Assembly (NCBI GenBank): GCA_022818135.1
Contig: JAFMSR010000005.1
Location: forward strand, 35,721,959-35,785,958
Length of the DNA: 64,000 bases
DNA from: Saxidomus purpurata
Lineage: Eukaryota > Mollusca > Bivalvia > Venerida > Veneridae
Direction: 5' to 3'
Shown here: positions 11,268 to 23,773 of the stretch, piece after piece
Layout of the letters: each line of letters begins with the position of its first letter
Position numbering within the stretch: the stretch's first letter is position 1
Position numbers and translations under genes: made by a program
Notes under the pieces: generated by a model
What the model saw: only the letters and a program-made list of their open reading frames with translations
Databases searched by the model: none
What the model was told of the DNA's origin: nothing

Positions 11268-11339
11268 GGCGCAGGCCGGGATTCGAACCGAGGATCTCTT
11301 AATTTGTGATCCAAATCGATAATCACCCCACCATCGCAC
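11268..11339 (-). other. tRNA-like 72-mer (left-arm copy)
   Basis: Counterpart of 58299-58370. It has an intact B-box core GGTTCGAATCC and a paired anticodon-like arm, but the terminal stem and T stem are imperfect. A tRNA-derived relic or SINE head rather than a confident tRNA gene. Confidence 0.4.
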
Positions 11340-11868
11340 AACCCTATACTTCATAGATTTTATATTTTCTCTCAAAACGTTTGTAAGGACAAGCATGATA
11401 CCTTTATCATGCATATGAAACTTAAAAAATTCTCAAAGAGTCGTGATTAGTAGCGGGACTCAAACACATGATCATAGTGAAAATAAGACGGCGACCTAAC
11501 CGACTCGACCATGGAGACGATCATATAGTATGTTATATAACTTATTTTTGGCCTCCCTACATATGTGCTAAATGTTCAATGTTTCAATGGCGATGAAGGG
11601 AATGCGACTAAGTACACTTGAGTGATGACATATTATTTTTTCTTTTCCACAAAATTGGTGAAAATGTAACTTTCCCGACAGGAGTCACCAGTTACTAAAT
11701 TCTGTACATCTGTATTGTTGAAACGACGTCTTTATGTCAAGCGCTATTTACCCGCAGTTCACGTACATTAGTTGTAATGCCATTTTGGACAGAAACAAGA
11801 AAACAAGCGATGCAAATGTATGATGGACTTATAGATAAACGCCGCTATCAAAATATTGGTAACATTTG
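11340..11868. repeat. left-arm-only segment containing a SINE-like unit
   Basis: Absent from the right arm, where the flanks meet near 58280-58298. On the minus strand about 11438-11520 reads like a tRNA-derived SINE: a box-A-like TGGTCGAGTCGGTTAGG followed by a box-B-like GTGTTTGAGTCCCGC. The rest is unassigned. Confidence 0.45.
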
Positions 11869-12203
11869 ATCCTAGTCGCCAGAATGTTTGTCTTAGTTAA
11901 GTCTGGTTCAAGTTTGAAACAGGATCACGTGAGGTCAAAAACAAAGCCACTATTTCAAACCATCCAAGGACCCAATGAACTCTCTAGAGGCAAGAATCAT
12001 TAATGCTGGTGAGAATAACTGTCGAGGTCCTAAGTCAAATAGAAAAATGGTAAGAATTGTTATCTTTTTGACGGTCAAAACTGAGTACATGGGATCAAAT
12101 CATACTGAAACCCTGTTTTGAATTCAATAGAGGCTAAATAGTGTGTCCAATTATCACGGAAAGTGGTCATATTATGTATGTTTGTATAAATGAACACTAT
12201 ATA

Positions 12204-12350
12204 ATTGTTGGTTTCGGTGTTATACCACGTTTAAATGTCACCGAGTGGGCACTAAAGTGATATTTTCAGGGGTGGCACAGCCACGAGCGAAACTAATTAC
12301 TTTTGGTGTTCACGGGTGAATTATCGTGATATGACATCGAAACCAACAAT
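12204..12350. repeat. short foldback repeat (ATTGTTGGTTTCG termini)
   Basis: About 147 bp bounded by ATTGTTGGTTTCG and its reverse complement CGAAACCAACAAT, with GAGTGGGCAC inside. The right-arm counterpart is 57809-57944, and a diverged relative lies around 63640-63820. Probably a MITE. Non-coding. Confidence 0.6.
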
Positions 12351-12834
12351 TTTTCCGTTTATTTTATGTATCAAACCCTACTTTTGTTCATGAAATATCG
12401 AAAATCGCAGGGAAACGTCATCAAAAAGCATCGCAAACATGGCGTAATTTTAACGAAGTCATCGGCATATGGTTTCCGGCATTCGTAACGCTTGGTATAC
12501 TTGGGTAACAGATTTTTATAATTTTCACTGTGTATGCAGCGAGTTTATCGGGAAATAATCCACCGTTATATTTCGATAAACCACCGAGAAGCATAAAATA
12601 AATAGAGATATCTTTTGCCCATCTTTGGTACATGTGTTCTGAGGTGAGCGGTAAAAATAATCTTAGCGCTTTTGTTTAAATATGTATTTACACTGAAGCA
12701 CATTAAATACATAGCATTACATTTACTTTTCTTATTGCAGCTTTTTTGTGCCACAATAAAATTGTAAATTACACGTAGGGGACACTTTGAACATTACATC
12801 GTTTGAAAAGCTCTTTTGAGTTATAACACAATTA

Positions 12835-13862
12835 ATCAAAGCGCTGTGACCGCTGAAGGCCTGTGGCTATAGGTTAACTCCCCGAAAAACAGCTTTTGAC
12901 CTACGTGTTTTGCGCTGAACCTTAACTTAAGCGCGTGTCAAAATGTGCAGAGGACGAAATTCAATATATGACACAGAATGAATGATTCACAAATATATGG
13001 GTGGCAGGGAAGTTTGTTTTATTATAAAACGTACGTTAAATGAAAAATAATCACATAGTCAACATTATAAATTGTTTAAGCCATTAAAAATAATTCGATC
13101 TGCGCTTTGTACAACTTCAAGCGATATGATCTGATGATGTGGATCGAAAATTAATGTGTACCAAGGATAAAACCTTGAAACAGAAATAAACAAATGATTA
13201 CCAGCAATGAAATATAAATACAGTACTGTACAATGTGTATAACAGAGAAAACCAAAAATGATTCTGGGTTACCTTGTAGTTGTAATCGGTGAAACCGTTC
13301 ACTGGGCCTTGACATGCAGCGTCCTCGATAAATGGCGGGTGATTTTGATCACGTGAGTTCCTTCTCGGGAATGTACGTAAATTATATCATTTTTTTAGAG
13401 AAATTTATTTTTAGGTAAATATATATGTAATCGTTCGTAAATAACAAAGTTGTCAATGAAATAACATAAGAAATTTGAAAATCAAACTACAAACTCTTAT
13501 ATCGAGCTCCGTACGTTTCCGTAAATTTCCGTAAATATCCGTACTTTTCCGTGATATGCATATGATTATCTTCTGTAATCAGCTAACAGCGCATTAATTT
13601 CTAAAACAGAAAAAATGTGTAATGCAGCCCGTAAGCTATATACCTTTCTGCAATCGTTTGAAGTTGTATGTACTCTTTTTATTTGTAATATGTTCTTATC
13701 ATATGCGACATTCAAACAGAAGATTGATCTGGTCTGTCTTGCACTACTTTCGCATAGCGCATGTTTACAGTTGTTATTCGCAAATAGCATGGTTAAATTG
13801 TCTGCAGTGTTTGAAATGTGGTATGCTAACTTAGGCCTAGGGGACTTTCAGTCCCCAGGCCA
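12835..13862. mobile_element. left-arm-only insertion of ~1.03 kb with terminal hairpin
   Basis: The right arm lacks it: flanks TAACACAATTA and AAAACA(C/G)TAAAAT are contiguous near 57395. The insert ends in the perfect stem GGCCT.GGGGACT-TTC-AGTCCCC.GGCC at 13834-13861. No target duplication is evident. A hairpin close to one end without a TSD suggests a rolling-circle-like non-autonomous element. A deletion in the other arm is the alternative. A small TTTCCGTAAA-type microrepeat lies at about 13511-13556. Confidence 0.5.
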
Positions 13863-15000
13863 AAAACACTAAAATAAATCAGTACCTGATTTTCTATTGA
13901 ATTTTCAGTTCGATCAAGACAAACAAGAATGTCAGTTTTTGCGTTGAATGTTAAAGCTAGTCATGTGACTCACTGTGAATCACTCATCGTCCTGCTACGG
14001 TTGAACATCAATTACTCGTCTGTCACCTGTCTACCATTTACTTCACACATCATCAAATTTTAAACAGTTTTACGGAAGTTAAAATTTGGTTGTATTCTGT
14101 TTGCGATTAAAAATGTGCAACATTTATCTGCCATGTAAAGACATTATTGAATCGGACAAAACGGTTGACGTTTAGGAAGTTGCTCACAACTGTAAATTCG
14201 TTTGTTTACTGTATAGTCTAGACGGAAATTAAACGAAACAAAATGTTAAATATGAAAAAAGAAAACTTCCCTATGGCGCAGCATTATTTCATCTTTTTTA
14301 CATATGCTGACGTCATCAGAGGGTTTTTCGTCTTTGATAGCAAGATAATTATGTAGAGAAACAATCCTTTACTCTGAAATCATCAAAGAGAGATATTGTT
14401 AGATACTGCATTTTAATCCCAAAGAAAATTTATCAAACAGATTAGAAATAAGTAGTCTACCGAGTTACAGTGTCAGATATAGAGGGTTATGTCAAAGAGT
14501 TGGAACTGTAACATATCAGTTGACAAGAAGCAGAAGAAGAATATAAATATGTCGGCTTTTTATCAGATAAAGAACGAAACGGAATAACATATTGGCTGTA
14601 TATGTTATTCAACCATGTTTTATGATGTACCAATAAATATTTATCGGATTTAAGTACAACGCGTTGCAGTTGGCTTTGCCCGTACGCTATTTTGGCAATC
14701 AATACAGTTACAATCTTACGTCACACAAAGCCAATTCGGAAACTGTTATTAGAGCATGCTCCTCCCCATCCGTTATTTCAATGAAATGGCCAAATAGGTG
14801 CGCATGTGTTCAGTCTTTATTTGCTTCTGATGTTACGTTACGCCTAAATGCACTCTCTTGATCAGAAAAAAACGTTGAAAGAAAAACGTTTCGGATATAG
14901 TATATATTAAATTGTACTCGAAGTAGCCATGTGCATGTTCACTAATTGTAAACTTTCTCAAAACATAACGAACTAGACTATGAAAGTTTTATTGCGTACC
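13863..15000. other. arm sequence without a confident gene
   Basis: Highly similar to 56260-57390 on the other arm. It contains a CRE-type TGACGTCA near 14309 and overlapping short frames on both strands (14487-14702 minus, 14664-14861 plus) that match between arms mainly because the DNA is so similar. No exon could be established. Confidence 0.35.
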
Positions 15001-15001
15001 T

Positions 15002-15226
15002 TCAGGAGTACCCCAGACTAGATGTAATGTCAGTTAATAAAATGGGTTTGTCTTGCAGTCGAAATGTTGAGACTTCTCCACGAGGAAATACCTGAAAGCA
15101 ACCGGGACAAAAGTCTGCTTGTCCGTCGGTAGGAAGTCCCGTGTCATCACACAAGTTGGACATAGGAATTCCACACCCCTGAGTACTACCGGTTTTACAG
15201 CAGCACGCTACCGACATAGCCGTCAC
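15002..15226 (-). CDS. small cysteine-rich frame, candidate exon (left-arm copy)
   Basis: A 74-codon frame with a cysteine-rich start (SVACCCKTGSTQGCG), a second Cys pair (FCPGC) and the tail ITSSLGYS. Compared with the right-arm copy it differs by a 3-base in-frame indel (CDD against CD), two amino-acid replacements and at least one synonymous change, so the frame survives divergence. An AATAAA lies just after the stop on the minus strand. I do not recognise the family. It may be a terminal exon whose upstream parts are not visible. Confidence 0.35.
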   Translation of the reverse strand: MTAMSVACCCKTGSTQGCGIPMSNLCDDTGLPTDGQADFCPGCFQVFPRGEVSTFRLQDKPILLTDITSSLGYS

Positions 15227-15597
15227 ATATTACTTGTTATCATTTTCTTTTTTATTTTCAGCGATTCATATGTACAAATTCGCGTATATATGTACAATTT
15301 ACTGTACATTACTATATTTAAATATTGTCTGTCCGAGAACTTCTTGTGATTTCACCTACTTGCGTGCATGCGTGAGTTAATTCATGTCCTAGAATGATTA
15401 ATATTAATGATTATCGTAATAATGGATATTTATGTAGATATCTATTAGCACTGGATACGAGTAATTTTCCAGGATTCATTAGATTATTGTGTATATATCT
15501 CACTTCCGGTCAGTGCAAAACAAAATGTTTTACTTGGGCTGATTCTTTAAATGTGTTTTCTTTATCATTCGTCGAATGTTTTTACACTTAAAGGGAC

Positions 15598-15914
15598 ATA
15601 CCCTATAACTGATGCCACCTAAATAACCTCCAAAACTAAATAATTTCAAACACATAAAATATTAAGTCAGTATTGGTAAAATCAGCATTAAAAAGTATAT
15701 ATCGGTACCGTTTATCGTACGATACTCTATGTTAAGTTTTTATCGTACAATACAAGGGTGGATGCGATTTATTACAAAAGGCCTATGTGCTAAAATGGGG
15801 CATTTTCCGATATAAGTTGTTCTTTAAAATTGTATTTATTCATTATTTCGCGTTCATCGAACACATCATTTATTTTTCGGGAAATAATCTGCTAGATGTA
15901 GGAATAGTCCCTAT
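15598..15914 (-). repeat. repeat family C, diverged copy (left arm)
   Basis: Starts TTAAAGGGACATACCCTATA and ends near an ATCTGCTAGATG block. The right-arm counterpart is 55330-55657. Confidence 0.65.
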
Positions 15915-16635
15915 AGAAGAGTAGTTCATGTTACAACTAAATGTGATAGTTGTAAAAATTGTGTGCAGGGAATAAAATATAAGGAAAAGCTTCCCACAGG
16001 GCACTGTTTGGATTTCATATTGAGAAATACTGCGGGGGAATGTCACGATGTAATAACTGCTGAAGCGATTTCAGTAGTACTGATCTCAGATATTCATAGG
16101 ATGGAACTAAGGGGTGTTGCATTTCAATGAAAATAGATGGGTTACAATACATGTAATAACACTGCTCAAAATGGCCAAAAATAACAAGGTCAAGAAAAAA
16201 TATCAAAATATGAAAAATGTTTAGAAAAAAAAGAGAAAATAGGTTATGCTAAACCATTTCTTTCATTAGTGCATGCAAACTCAAATCTATTATATCAAAT
16301 TGATGGAAAATCGTTTTATGCAATTGTTCAACTATGTTCAATAGGAATAAAACTGTTTTATATAGTTATATTATTTAGCTAACTATAACTTTCGCAATGC
16401 TTGATTTTAGATGATACTTTGTGAGTGTATTACATTAATTGCGATTATCATATTGAAGGGTATTATCACTTTAAGTAATACCAGGTAGGTGTTGTATGTG
16501 AAAGTGTATGCTTTCAAGAGGCAGAAGGAAATTAATCTGATTACACGAAATGTCTGTCAAAGCTGTAATAAATGTTCAAACGAGAGTTCAAATATGTAAC
16601 GCCTTGAAATGCATTGTTTTCTAAATACATGACAC

Positions 16636-17010
16636 AAGGGACATACCCTACAAATGATGTCGAACTAAACAGCCTTTAAAACATAAATAATAGAATCTTT
16701 TGAAGTATTATAACTTAACCTGAAAGTTTCAGCTATGCATTCCTAGTCATTATCGATATAGAAACAGTGGTTTAAAATATACTGCAGTACCGTAGACCAT
16801 TCAATAATCTTTGTAGAGTTGTTGTTGTACCATTAATGGGTGGATGCGATTTATTACAGAAGCCTCTATATTGATTAATTGTGATAAAATGAGGCATTTC
16901 TCGCAATAGGTTCTTCTTTGAAATTGTATTTATTCATCATTTTACGTTCGTTGAACACACACATAATTTTTGGTTTGAGAATATAATCTGCTAGATGAGG
17001 GAGTGCCTCT
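16636..17010 (-). repeat. repeat family C copy (left arm)
   Basis: Nearly full-length, from AAGGGACATACCCTACAA to GAGGGAGTGCCTCTATAA. The right-arm counterpart is 54222-54597. Confidence 0.7.
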
Positions 17011-17940
17011 ATAAATTAAATAGCAAAAACATGAACGCTTATAACAGAACAACAGCACAAGATCTCAAATATAAACCTCGGTACGATGAACCAAACTGAG
17101 ATTGGTTTGCTGACATCTTGATTAATGTAAGAACAATGTCATTTAAATGGCCGGCTTGAATCAGACAATAATGGTGGTTTGTACTGCTCGAAGAAAAGTT
17201 GACGACTGCGATGATTTATTGTTGCCATTATGTTCCATAATGGCCAGGGAATAAATCTTGCCATCGTCACTCGTATAGAATAGTTGGAGAACAGTATACA
17301 TGTCGGTGCGCTAGAGCTGGAAGTCTGTTCATCACTAAAATAAATCTATACATAGATACTCGCCATATTGATGATACGTGTATAGTTTTTGACATTGTGT
17401 CAACCGGTTCGGTTGGATGCGAAATTTAAGAAATCAAGTCGTGTTGTTGTATTTCATGTCCGGCTGTACCATTTGGACCACTAGTAGGAATTTTAGATAT
17501 CATTTTGTTTACTGGTACGATGTGTCTTGATGCACAATCTTTGTCATTGCAAACAAGATTATTAAATCTGACAGACTTACTGAAAATAAATGTTTAAACA
17601 ACCATAAACACAATAAATAAATGCAACAACATTACAGACAATTCCACAAACACTCAAAGTTAAAGGTCCATTACTAACACCAAATCAAATTTTCTTTTAA
17701 ATCTGTAATTGTAACGGGCATCTTTTCAGAAGAAAAACTATGACAATATTAATCGAATGTTTCCATATTCTGTTGAAAATTTCAGTTTAACAAAATAATT
17801 AATAAAATAATAATAATTATATTTTGTCTTTTAAAAAGGAATGTAGGTTTTCAAGTTTTCAAGTTTTCAAATAATTATCTTTGTAATTTTCCAGAGGTCT
17901 CCCAGAGAGAGGCTAGAAATAGGTTGTGCATGAATAAGCA
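17011..17940. other. arm sequence without a confident gene
   Basis: Matches 53285-54221 on the other arm. A three-fold GTTTTCAA microrepeat occurs at about 17848-17870. No frame conserved between arms stands out. Confidence 0.35.
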
Positions 17941-17941
17941 T

Positions 17942-17981
17942 GTCAGGTGAGCGATATAGGGCCATCATGGCCCTCTTGTTT
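17942..17981 (+). repeat. HINE-like 3' terminus remnant (left arm)
   Basis: Reads CAGGTGAGCGATATAGGGCC followed by ATCATGGCCCTCTTG, the conserved terminal hairpin without its body. The right-arm counterpart is 53246-53284. Confidence 0.6.
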
Positions 17982-18299
17982 GTTGTGATTATGAAATGTA
18001 AATTACATTTCTTTGCGTTAACAATGAGCTAAATGTATGTAAAAGGATGAATTAGAATTTCAATAAAAACATTTCTCATTTATTTGCGTTGAGCCAAACA
18101 GCGACGGTATATAATAAATCACAATCCTCCCAAAATATATACAGTTTTTGTAGGTTTTACAGAATGACAAGATGATGTTATTTAAAGAGGCACTTCCGAA
18201 AACTGGTTTCAAATTAAATAACTCAAAAGCATTAGCATAAAATATTTGCAAGCGTTATTAGTAGTAAATCAAACGTTTAAGCTACATGTTTATAGTTTT

Positions 18300-18455
18300 A
18301 ATCAGCGGCTATACCGTAAATTCAATAAGTTACGTAAAGTTATTGTTATACAATTATTAGGTGGATAGTGATTTATTACAGACATTCTGTATGTTGATTA
18401 TTTGTGCCAAAATGAGGCAATATAATATGCTAAATGCAAGAGGAACCCCTTTAGA
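18300..18455 (-). repeat. repeat family C, partial copy (left arm)
   Basis: Contains the GGTGGATAGTGATTTATTAC and AAAATGAGGCA blocks. Matches about 52770-52915 on the right arm. Confidence 0.5.
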
Positions 18456-20431
18456 TTAATCCAATACTGATGGTATATTTCTTAAAATCTTCGTAAACAG
18501 AAAACATTTGAACAATGAAATGTAGTTAAAACATACAAAACGGCTTTCTAATGTATCAAAAGCAAATAGGAAAACTGAATAAGAGAAATGACAATTTTGA
18601 CTCGTACATGTATATAGTTCGTCAATTGTCAGAACCAATAAATATGCTACGGAACGACAGTTATTAAAAGTTTATTATTGTCTAAAGGAAATTCCACGAA
18701 TCACTCGTAACGTTTGATAGCGCTACTAATTTGGATCTTAGTACGTAATTTTAGAAGGAAATCTAATCTGGTAATAACAGTGGTATCGAACAATCGTGAA
18801 AAACTTATGGTGAAAAGTCATCACCAAGCACGTTATAAAAACTTCATAAGTCACGATTGCTAGTACGAGATACGATGAAATCATTGAACTGATAAGAGAC
18901 ACCCTTTAATATGTCACTTACATTTAACATGTGGCTCACAATGGAACTGCATTGTTTTTATTGTATTATCTCAGACTGATTATCCCACGAGAAAAGGAAT
19001 AAGTATTCCTATATGTGACACTTTTATTCGCTAATCAAATGGTTTATATCACACTGGAACAATTCCCTGAAGGAGCATTACGCATGAATTCAATGTGTAA
19101 GACGGAGTTATTCTATTTCACGTCCTACATTTGATTGTACCAAACCTGGTGTTATAATTCAAACATCCGTGATTGTTCCTAATGTGACACGACAGCATAA
19201 GGAATACAATTAATTATTTTTCAAATAAAGGAATCTGCGAGAAAAACTTGCCTTATAACAGGTTTACTTTGCAGTGCCAAAATGTATAATAACTGACTGC
19301 TCGGCATAAATTGGTTTTCGTTTATCATGGTTTAACCTGTTCTACTATAATTCGCCCTGTATTGAATTACTTTTTTAGTGTTTGGTTCGTATTTTTGCGT
19401 TTACTTGTTACTCAGTGCTTGTCTTTCTTTCGCGTCTTTCTTTCGCTTTATGCTCTACCGATGTTTTCAAACACGCTTTTGCTTACAGATGTACACTGAA
19501 ACGCATTAAATTGTCTCCCCTTAATCATACCTTCATTGAATTCGTATAAAATTCAGGCAGAAATTGTTTAAATTAAATCTAAATAAAAATTTATTTAAAT
19601 TCAATTGAATTTAGTGACCAATCTGACCAAGATAAGTTTCCTGAATTAGTATTTAAACCGGAACTTCTGGCCATGTTTGATCGAAGTTAGTGCAAATGTT
19701 TTCTCTTGGCAGACTAAGCGATTTTTAATAAAGCTATTTTTAGCAAGTCTGAACATATTGGGATAAAACAAGACCTACAACTACTGGTCAGGACGACAAA
19801 AATAGTTTAAACATTAATTATTCGCATATAAACGCATGTGCAAATACAATGTTCAGTAACAATTCAATAATAACAAAACGACAAAGTTTTGGCAACAAAA
19901 TGTCCACGCCATACCATGTAGGAAAGCGATATCAATAGCTAAACATGAGTTAAACGCTCTGACAAACTTAATGTCAACATAAACGTACGGTTATTGACAT
20001 TCCAATGTCTTTGTCACCTCAGTCTTTTCAAATTACATACGACATATATGCCTAAGCCTGAAAGCTCCAGTGTCATTATTACCAACTTAAACTTATACCG
20101 AAAGATGTACACAAATGACAACATAGCAACCCTCTATGATAAATCCCTCCAAAACTTGTAAAGCATATCGCTTCTTCACTGGTAATCGTTGCATACGATG
20201 ACAAAATTTTGAATTTATTTATAACTTCTAATTTTTCAAGTTATTTGAAATTGCAACTAGTTAAAGTGCACGTCTCTAGCTCTAAAAATTTATTCACCTA
20301 AGCTCTGTAGCTACATAATAGAATGTATATCAAACTTTGTCACCATTGAGGTCTCACTATCCTCTCTACGAATTATCTTCTGATCTATACAATGTAACTT
20401 ATTATGTCAATATTTTTCAGTATTTAACCTT
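18456..20431. other. arm sequence without a confident gene
   Basis: Collinear in reverse with about 50560-52770. Short frames such as 18456-18638 match between arms but have no coding signature beyond overall DNA similarity. Near 20053-20060 lies the target of the right-arm TE D insertion at 50920. Confidence 0.35.
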
Positions 20432-21912
20432 AAAGCTGCTCGCTCTCAGATTTTGGTAAAAAAATAAAGTTCTTCAAACTGTATGTAAATAACGTATTTT
20501 AGAACATATGGTGATATAAAAAGGCTCCAGTATAAATTCATGTCACGTTTATCTCTAAATTTCGAAAAATATGCTACCAAATTCAAAAGCGTTGCAAACG
20601 CTTTTGAAATTTCAATATAAACATATAGTGTAGCGGTGCCGTGTAACCGATCTTTTCAATCGAATTCTGCAAATTCCTACCTAGATTTTTGGTTATTTTT
20701 AGCTCACCTGGCTACGCCAGGCTGAGCTTTTCTGAACGATGGTCGTCATTTTGATTCAATTGACATCTCCTCTGAAACCTCTAGGCCAATGTTGATAAAA
20801 CTATGCAGGAATGTTCCTTGCATGAAGCTTTACCAAAATTGTTCAAAGAATTCCATTCCATGCAGAACTCTGGTTGCTATGGCAACAAATAGGAAAAACT
20901 TTAAAAATCTTCTTCTCTGAAACCACAAGGCCTAGAGCTAAGATATTTGGCATGTAGCATTGTCTAGTGGACCTTTACCAAGATTGTTCAAATTATGACC
21001 CCCGGGTCAAAATTGACCCCGCGGGGGTGGTCACTTAGTTTTGCATAGGAATATATAGGAAAAACTTTAAAAATCTTCTTCTCTGAAACCACAAGGCCTA
21101 GAGCTTAGATATTTGGCATGTAGCATTGGCTAGTAGACCTCTACCAAGATTGTTCAAATTATGACCCCCGGATCAAAATTGACCCCGCACGGGGGTCACT
21201 TAGTTTAACATAGGCTTATGTAGGAAAAACTTTAAAAATCTTCTTCTCTGAAACCACAAGGCCTAGAGCTTAGATATTTGGCATGTAGCATTGGCTAGTG
21301 GACCTCTACCAAGATTGTTCAAATAATGACCCTCGGATCAAAATTGACCCCGCATGGGGGGTCACTTAGTTTTACATAGGCTTATATAGTAAAAACTTTA
21401 AAAATCTTCTTCTTGAAACCACAAGGCCTAGAGCTTAGATATTTGGCATGTAGCATTGGCTAGTGGACCTCTACCAAGATTGTTCAAATTATGATCCCCG
21501 GGTCAAAATTGACCCCGCACCGGGGGTCACTTAGTTTTACATAGGCTTATATAGGGAAAACTTTAAAAATCTTCTTCTTTGAAACCACAAGGCCTAGAGC
21601 TTAGATATTTAGCATGTAGCATTGCCTAGTAGACCTCTTCAAAGTTTGTTCAAATTATGCCCCTTGGGTCAAAATTGACCGTGCCCGAGGGGGGATCATT
21701 TGTTTTACAAAGGGGTATATAGGAAAACTTATTTGGTATATAACATTATCTAGTGATCTTCCACCAGGCAAGTGGACTTGTACCAAGGTGAGCGATATAG
21801 GGCCATCTTGGCCCTCTTGTTTATTCTAGCCTTAAATTTTATATTTATGAATAAGAATGTCAATTTTTCTGAAAAATATTTTTTTCAACGGTAACTGAGA
21901 GCGAGCAGCTTT
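20432..21912 (+). mobile_element. TTAA MITE (family M), left-arm-only, split by a nested element
   Basis: Flanked by TTAA on both sides with AGCTGCTCGCTCTCAG and CTGAGAGCGAGCAGCT ends. The right arm keeps the empty site, a single TTAA at 50534-50537 in AACC-TTAA-TATAAGG context. Its middle is interrupted at about 20701-21826 by a HINE-like element. Without that insert the MITE is about 355 bp. Confidence 0.85.
20701..21826 (+). mobile_element. HINE/Helentron-like element, copy 3, nested in a MITE
   Basis: Has the same ends as the 2666-3820 copy (AGCTCACCTGGCTACGCCAG hairpin; GGGCCATCTTGGCCC hairpin) and about five ~165-bp core units at about 20900, 21067, 21231, 21397 and 21561. MITE sequence resumes immediately (TTATTCTAGCC), with no obvious target duplication in a T-rich site. 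Confidence 0.7.
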
Positions 21913-22090
21913 AATATAAGGATACCAAAAGCCATACAGTGGATTACCAGTATATAACTGGCGTAACTCGTCTTTTTGTACGAAAACCATTCCTATCGTT
22001 ACATGAATTTTTTTTGACAACTCAGTTTCGTGTAGAAGCGACCACATTGTGAAAAGAATGCGAGTCAACATGGTTTAAGAGTACATTTTT

Positions 22091-23349
22091 ATTTGTTTGT
22101 GTAAACAAACAAAGTTACTTACCGTTTTCCGAAGCCTATTCCTTAAGTACCAAATCTGAAAGTAGCTCCGGCACGTCAGTCAGCATATAATCCCAAATTA
22201 TGATTCTTCATTTGAAACCATATGGCCATTGCAGACATGAAAGTTGTATTGTTTAAATATATAATGTTATAAACTCATGCAGCATCAGCTAAATTTTGTA
22301 AATATAACTAAAGTAAAGTGTTTTCGAATAAGAACCGCGGATGTATTTCATTTTACAATGATGCGTAAAAATAAGGGACGATTTACTATATATATACACC
22401 CTATAGAAATAGTTCCGATTTCTTAACCCGCCGGCTATTTCTTAAACCTTGTGCGGAAAGAAAACATATGTTTTGGAGTTTCTGTGACAAGAAAATGTCT
22501 AACCATGATCGTCATTTAAAAGAATGGAATATTTTAACAGCCAGGAGTATTTACGCGCATGTTTACACATTCTCTTTTTACGATTATATCCATCCATTCA
22601 TAAATTTTATTCAATGCGCGGCAAGGGACGTAATTATAACTTTCCTTATTGCTGATATGTTTATTCTGCGGACCTGGCGCGAACTAGTCTGCGTTCCTAC
22701 ATGCATTAGAAATACGCGTGAACACCTTAAGCAGAAAACAAGTGTTTGGATACGTTAATGTCGATATTTAAACGATTTGTTATATTTCATAGGTGGCGAT
22801 TGTTTTAAGTAGAAGGCAGTTTACCTTATATCGTTATCTTGAAACACATCGAATGAGCTATTTTGTTAAAATATATATCGATGACTGCAGAAAAACATTT
22901 GAACATCGTTACTTCCTGGTCTCAACCATATTTGTTCTATAAATGTATATTGTGGCATTATAGATACGCATTATTACTTTGTCGGTCCGCACAATAAATT
23001 GATCCCCTTATTGATCGGTGCTATTGCCTGCTCGTTTGTGTTATCGAAGCGCCGTAACTACTAACTAGCTGCTCGATCAGTGTCTGATTTTAGACAGTAG
23101 AAATGTAGGTGAAAACATTTTATTGAGTACAGTGAAAATCCCTGCTGTCTATGTGTACCAGGAATTGAAACAGAGACAATACGATCCAAAATACGATTTA
23201 TAACTGTTGCATTCTGTTCATATCTTATTACCAACTGATATAGCCTTTACTTATGATAATTACAGACTGAAATAGCCGTCACAACAAAACAACAAAAGGA
23301 CATATATTTTGAATACACAAACAAATTCAGCGTATTCAACGCTTTGATT
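22091..23349. mobile_element. left-arm-only segment of ~1.26 kb
   Basis: The flanks GAGTACATTTT and GTAAATGAAACGC are contiguous in the right arm near 50355-50372. The segment opens with the foldback TTTGTTTGTGTAAACAAACA. It contains a 96-codon ATG frame at 22468-22758 (plus) of unknown nature. No TSD or known terminus was found, so an insertion here and a deletion in the other arm are both possible. Confidence 0.45.
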
Positions 23350-23412
23350 GTAAATGAAACGCACTTCTATCATTAATCTACATAAGTGTATTGGAGGTGA
23401 CAAATAGACTTT

Positions 23413-23773
23413 AAAGCTGCTCGCTCTCAGTTACCGTTGAATTTTTTATTATTTTTTAATTTGACATACTTATTCATAAAAATATAAATCTTAAGGTTGA
23501 ATAAAAAAATATTAGCAAAAATATAGGTAGGAATAAGCAAAAATCGATTAAAATGTCGGTTACACGGCACCGCTATACTAATTGTTTATACTGAAATTTC
23601 TTAAGCGTTTGCAACGCTTTTGAATTTGGTAGCGTATTTTTTTAAATCTAGACATATACGTGACAGGAATGTATACTGGAGCTTTTTATATGACCACATG
23701 GTCTAAAATACGTTATTTACATACAGTTTGAAGCACTAAATTTTTTCACCAAATTCTGAGAGCGAGCAGCTTT
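23413..23773 (-). mobile_element. TTAA MITE (family M), left-arm copy
   Basis: TTAA-flanked with intact AGCTGCTCGCTCTCAG / CTGAGAGCGAGCAGCT termini and internal hairpin. The right-arm counterpart is 49940-50294, so this insertion predates the split of the arms. Confidence 0.85.

Noticed and set aside
14487..14702. 71-codon frame nearly identical between arms as a gene
   Set aside because: The whole region is highly similar, and frames on the opposite strand are equally conserved, so identity is not evidence of coding.
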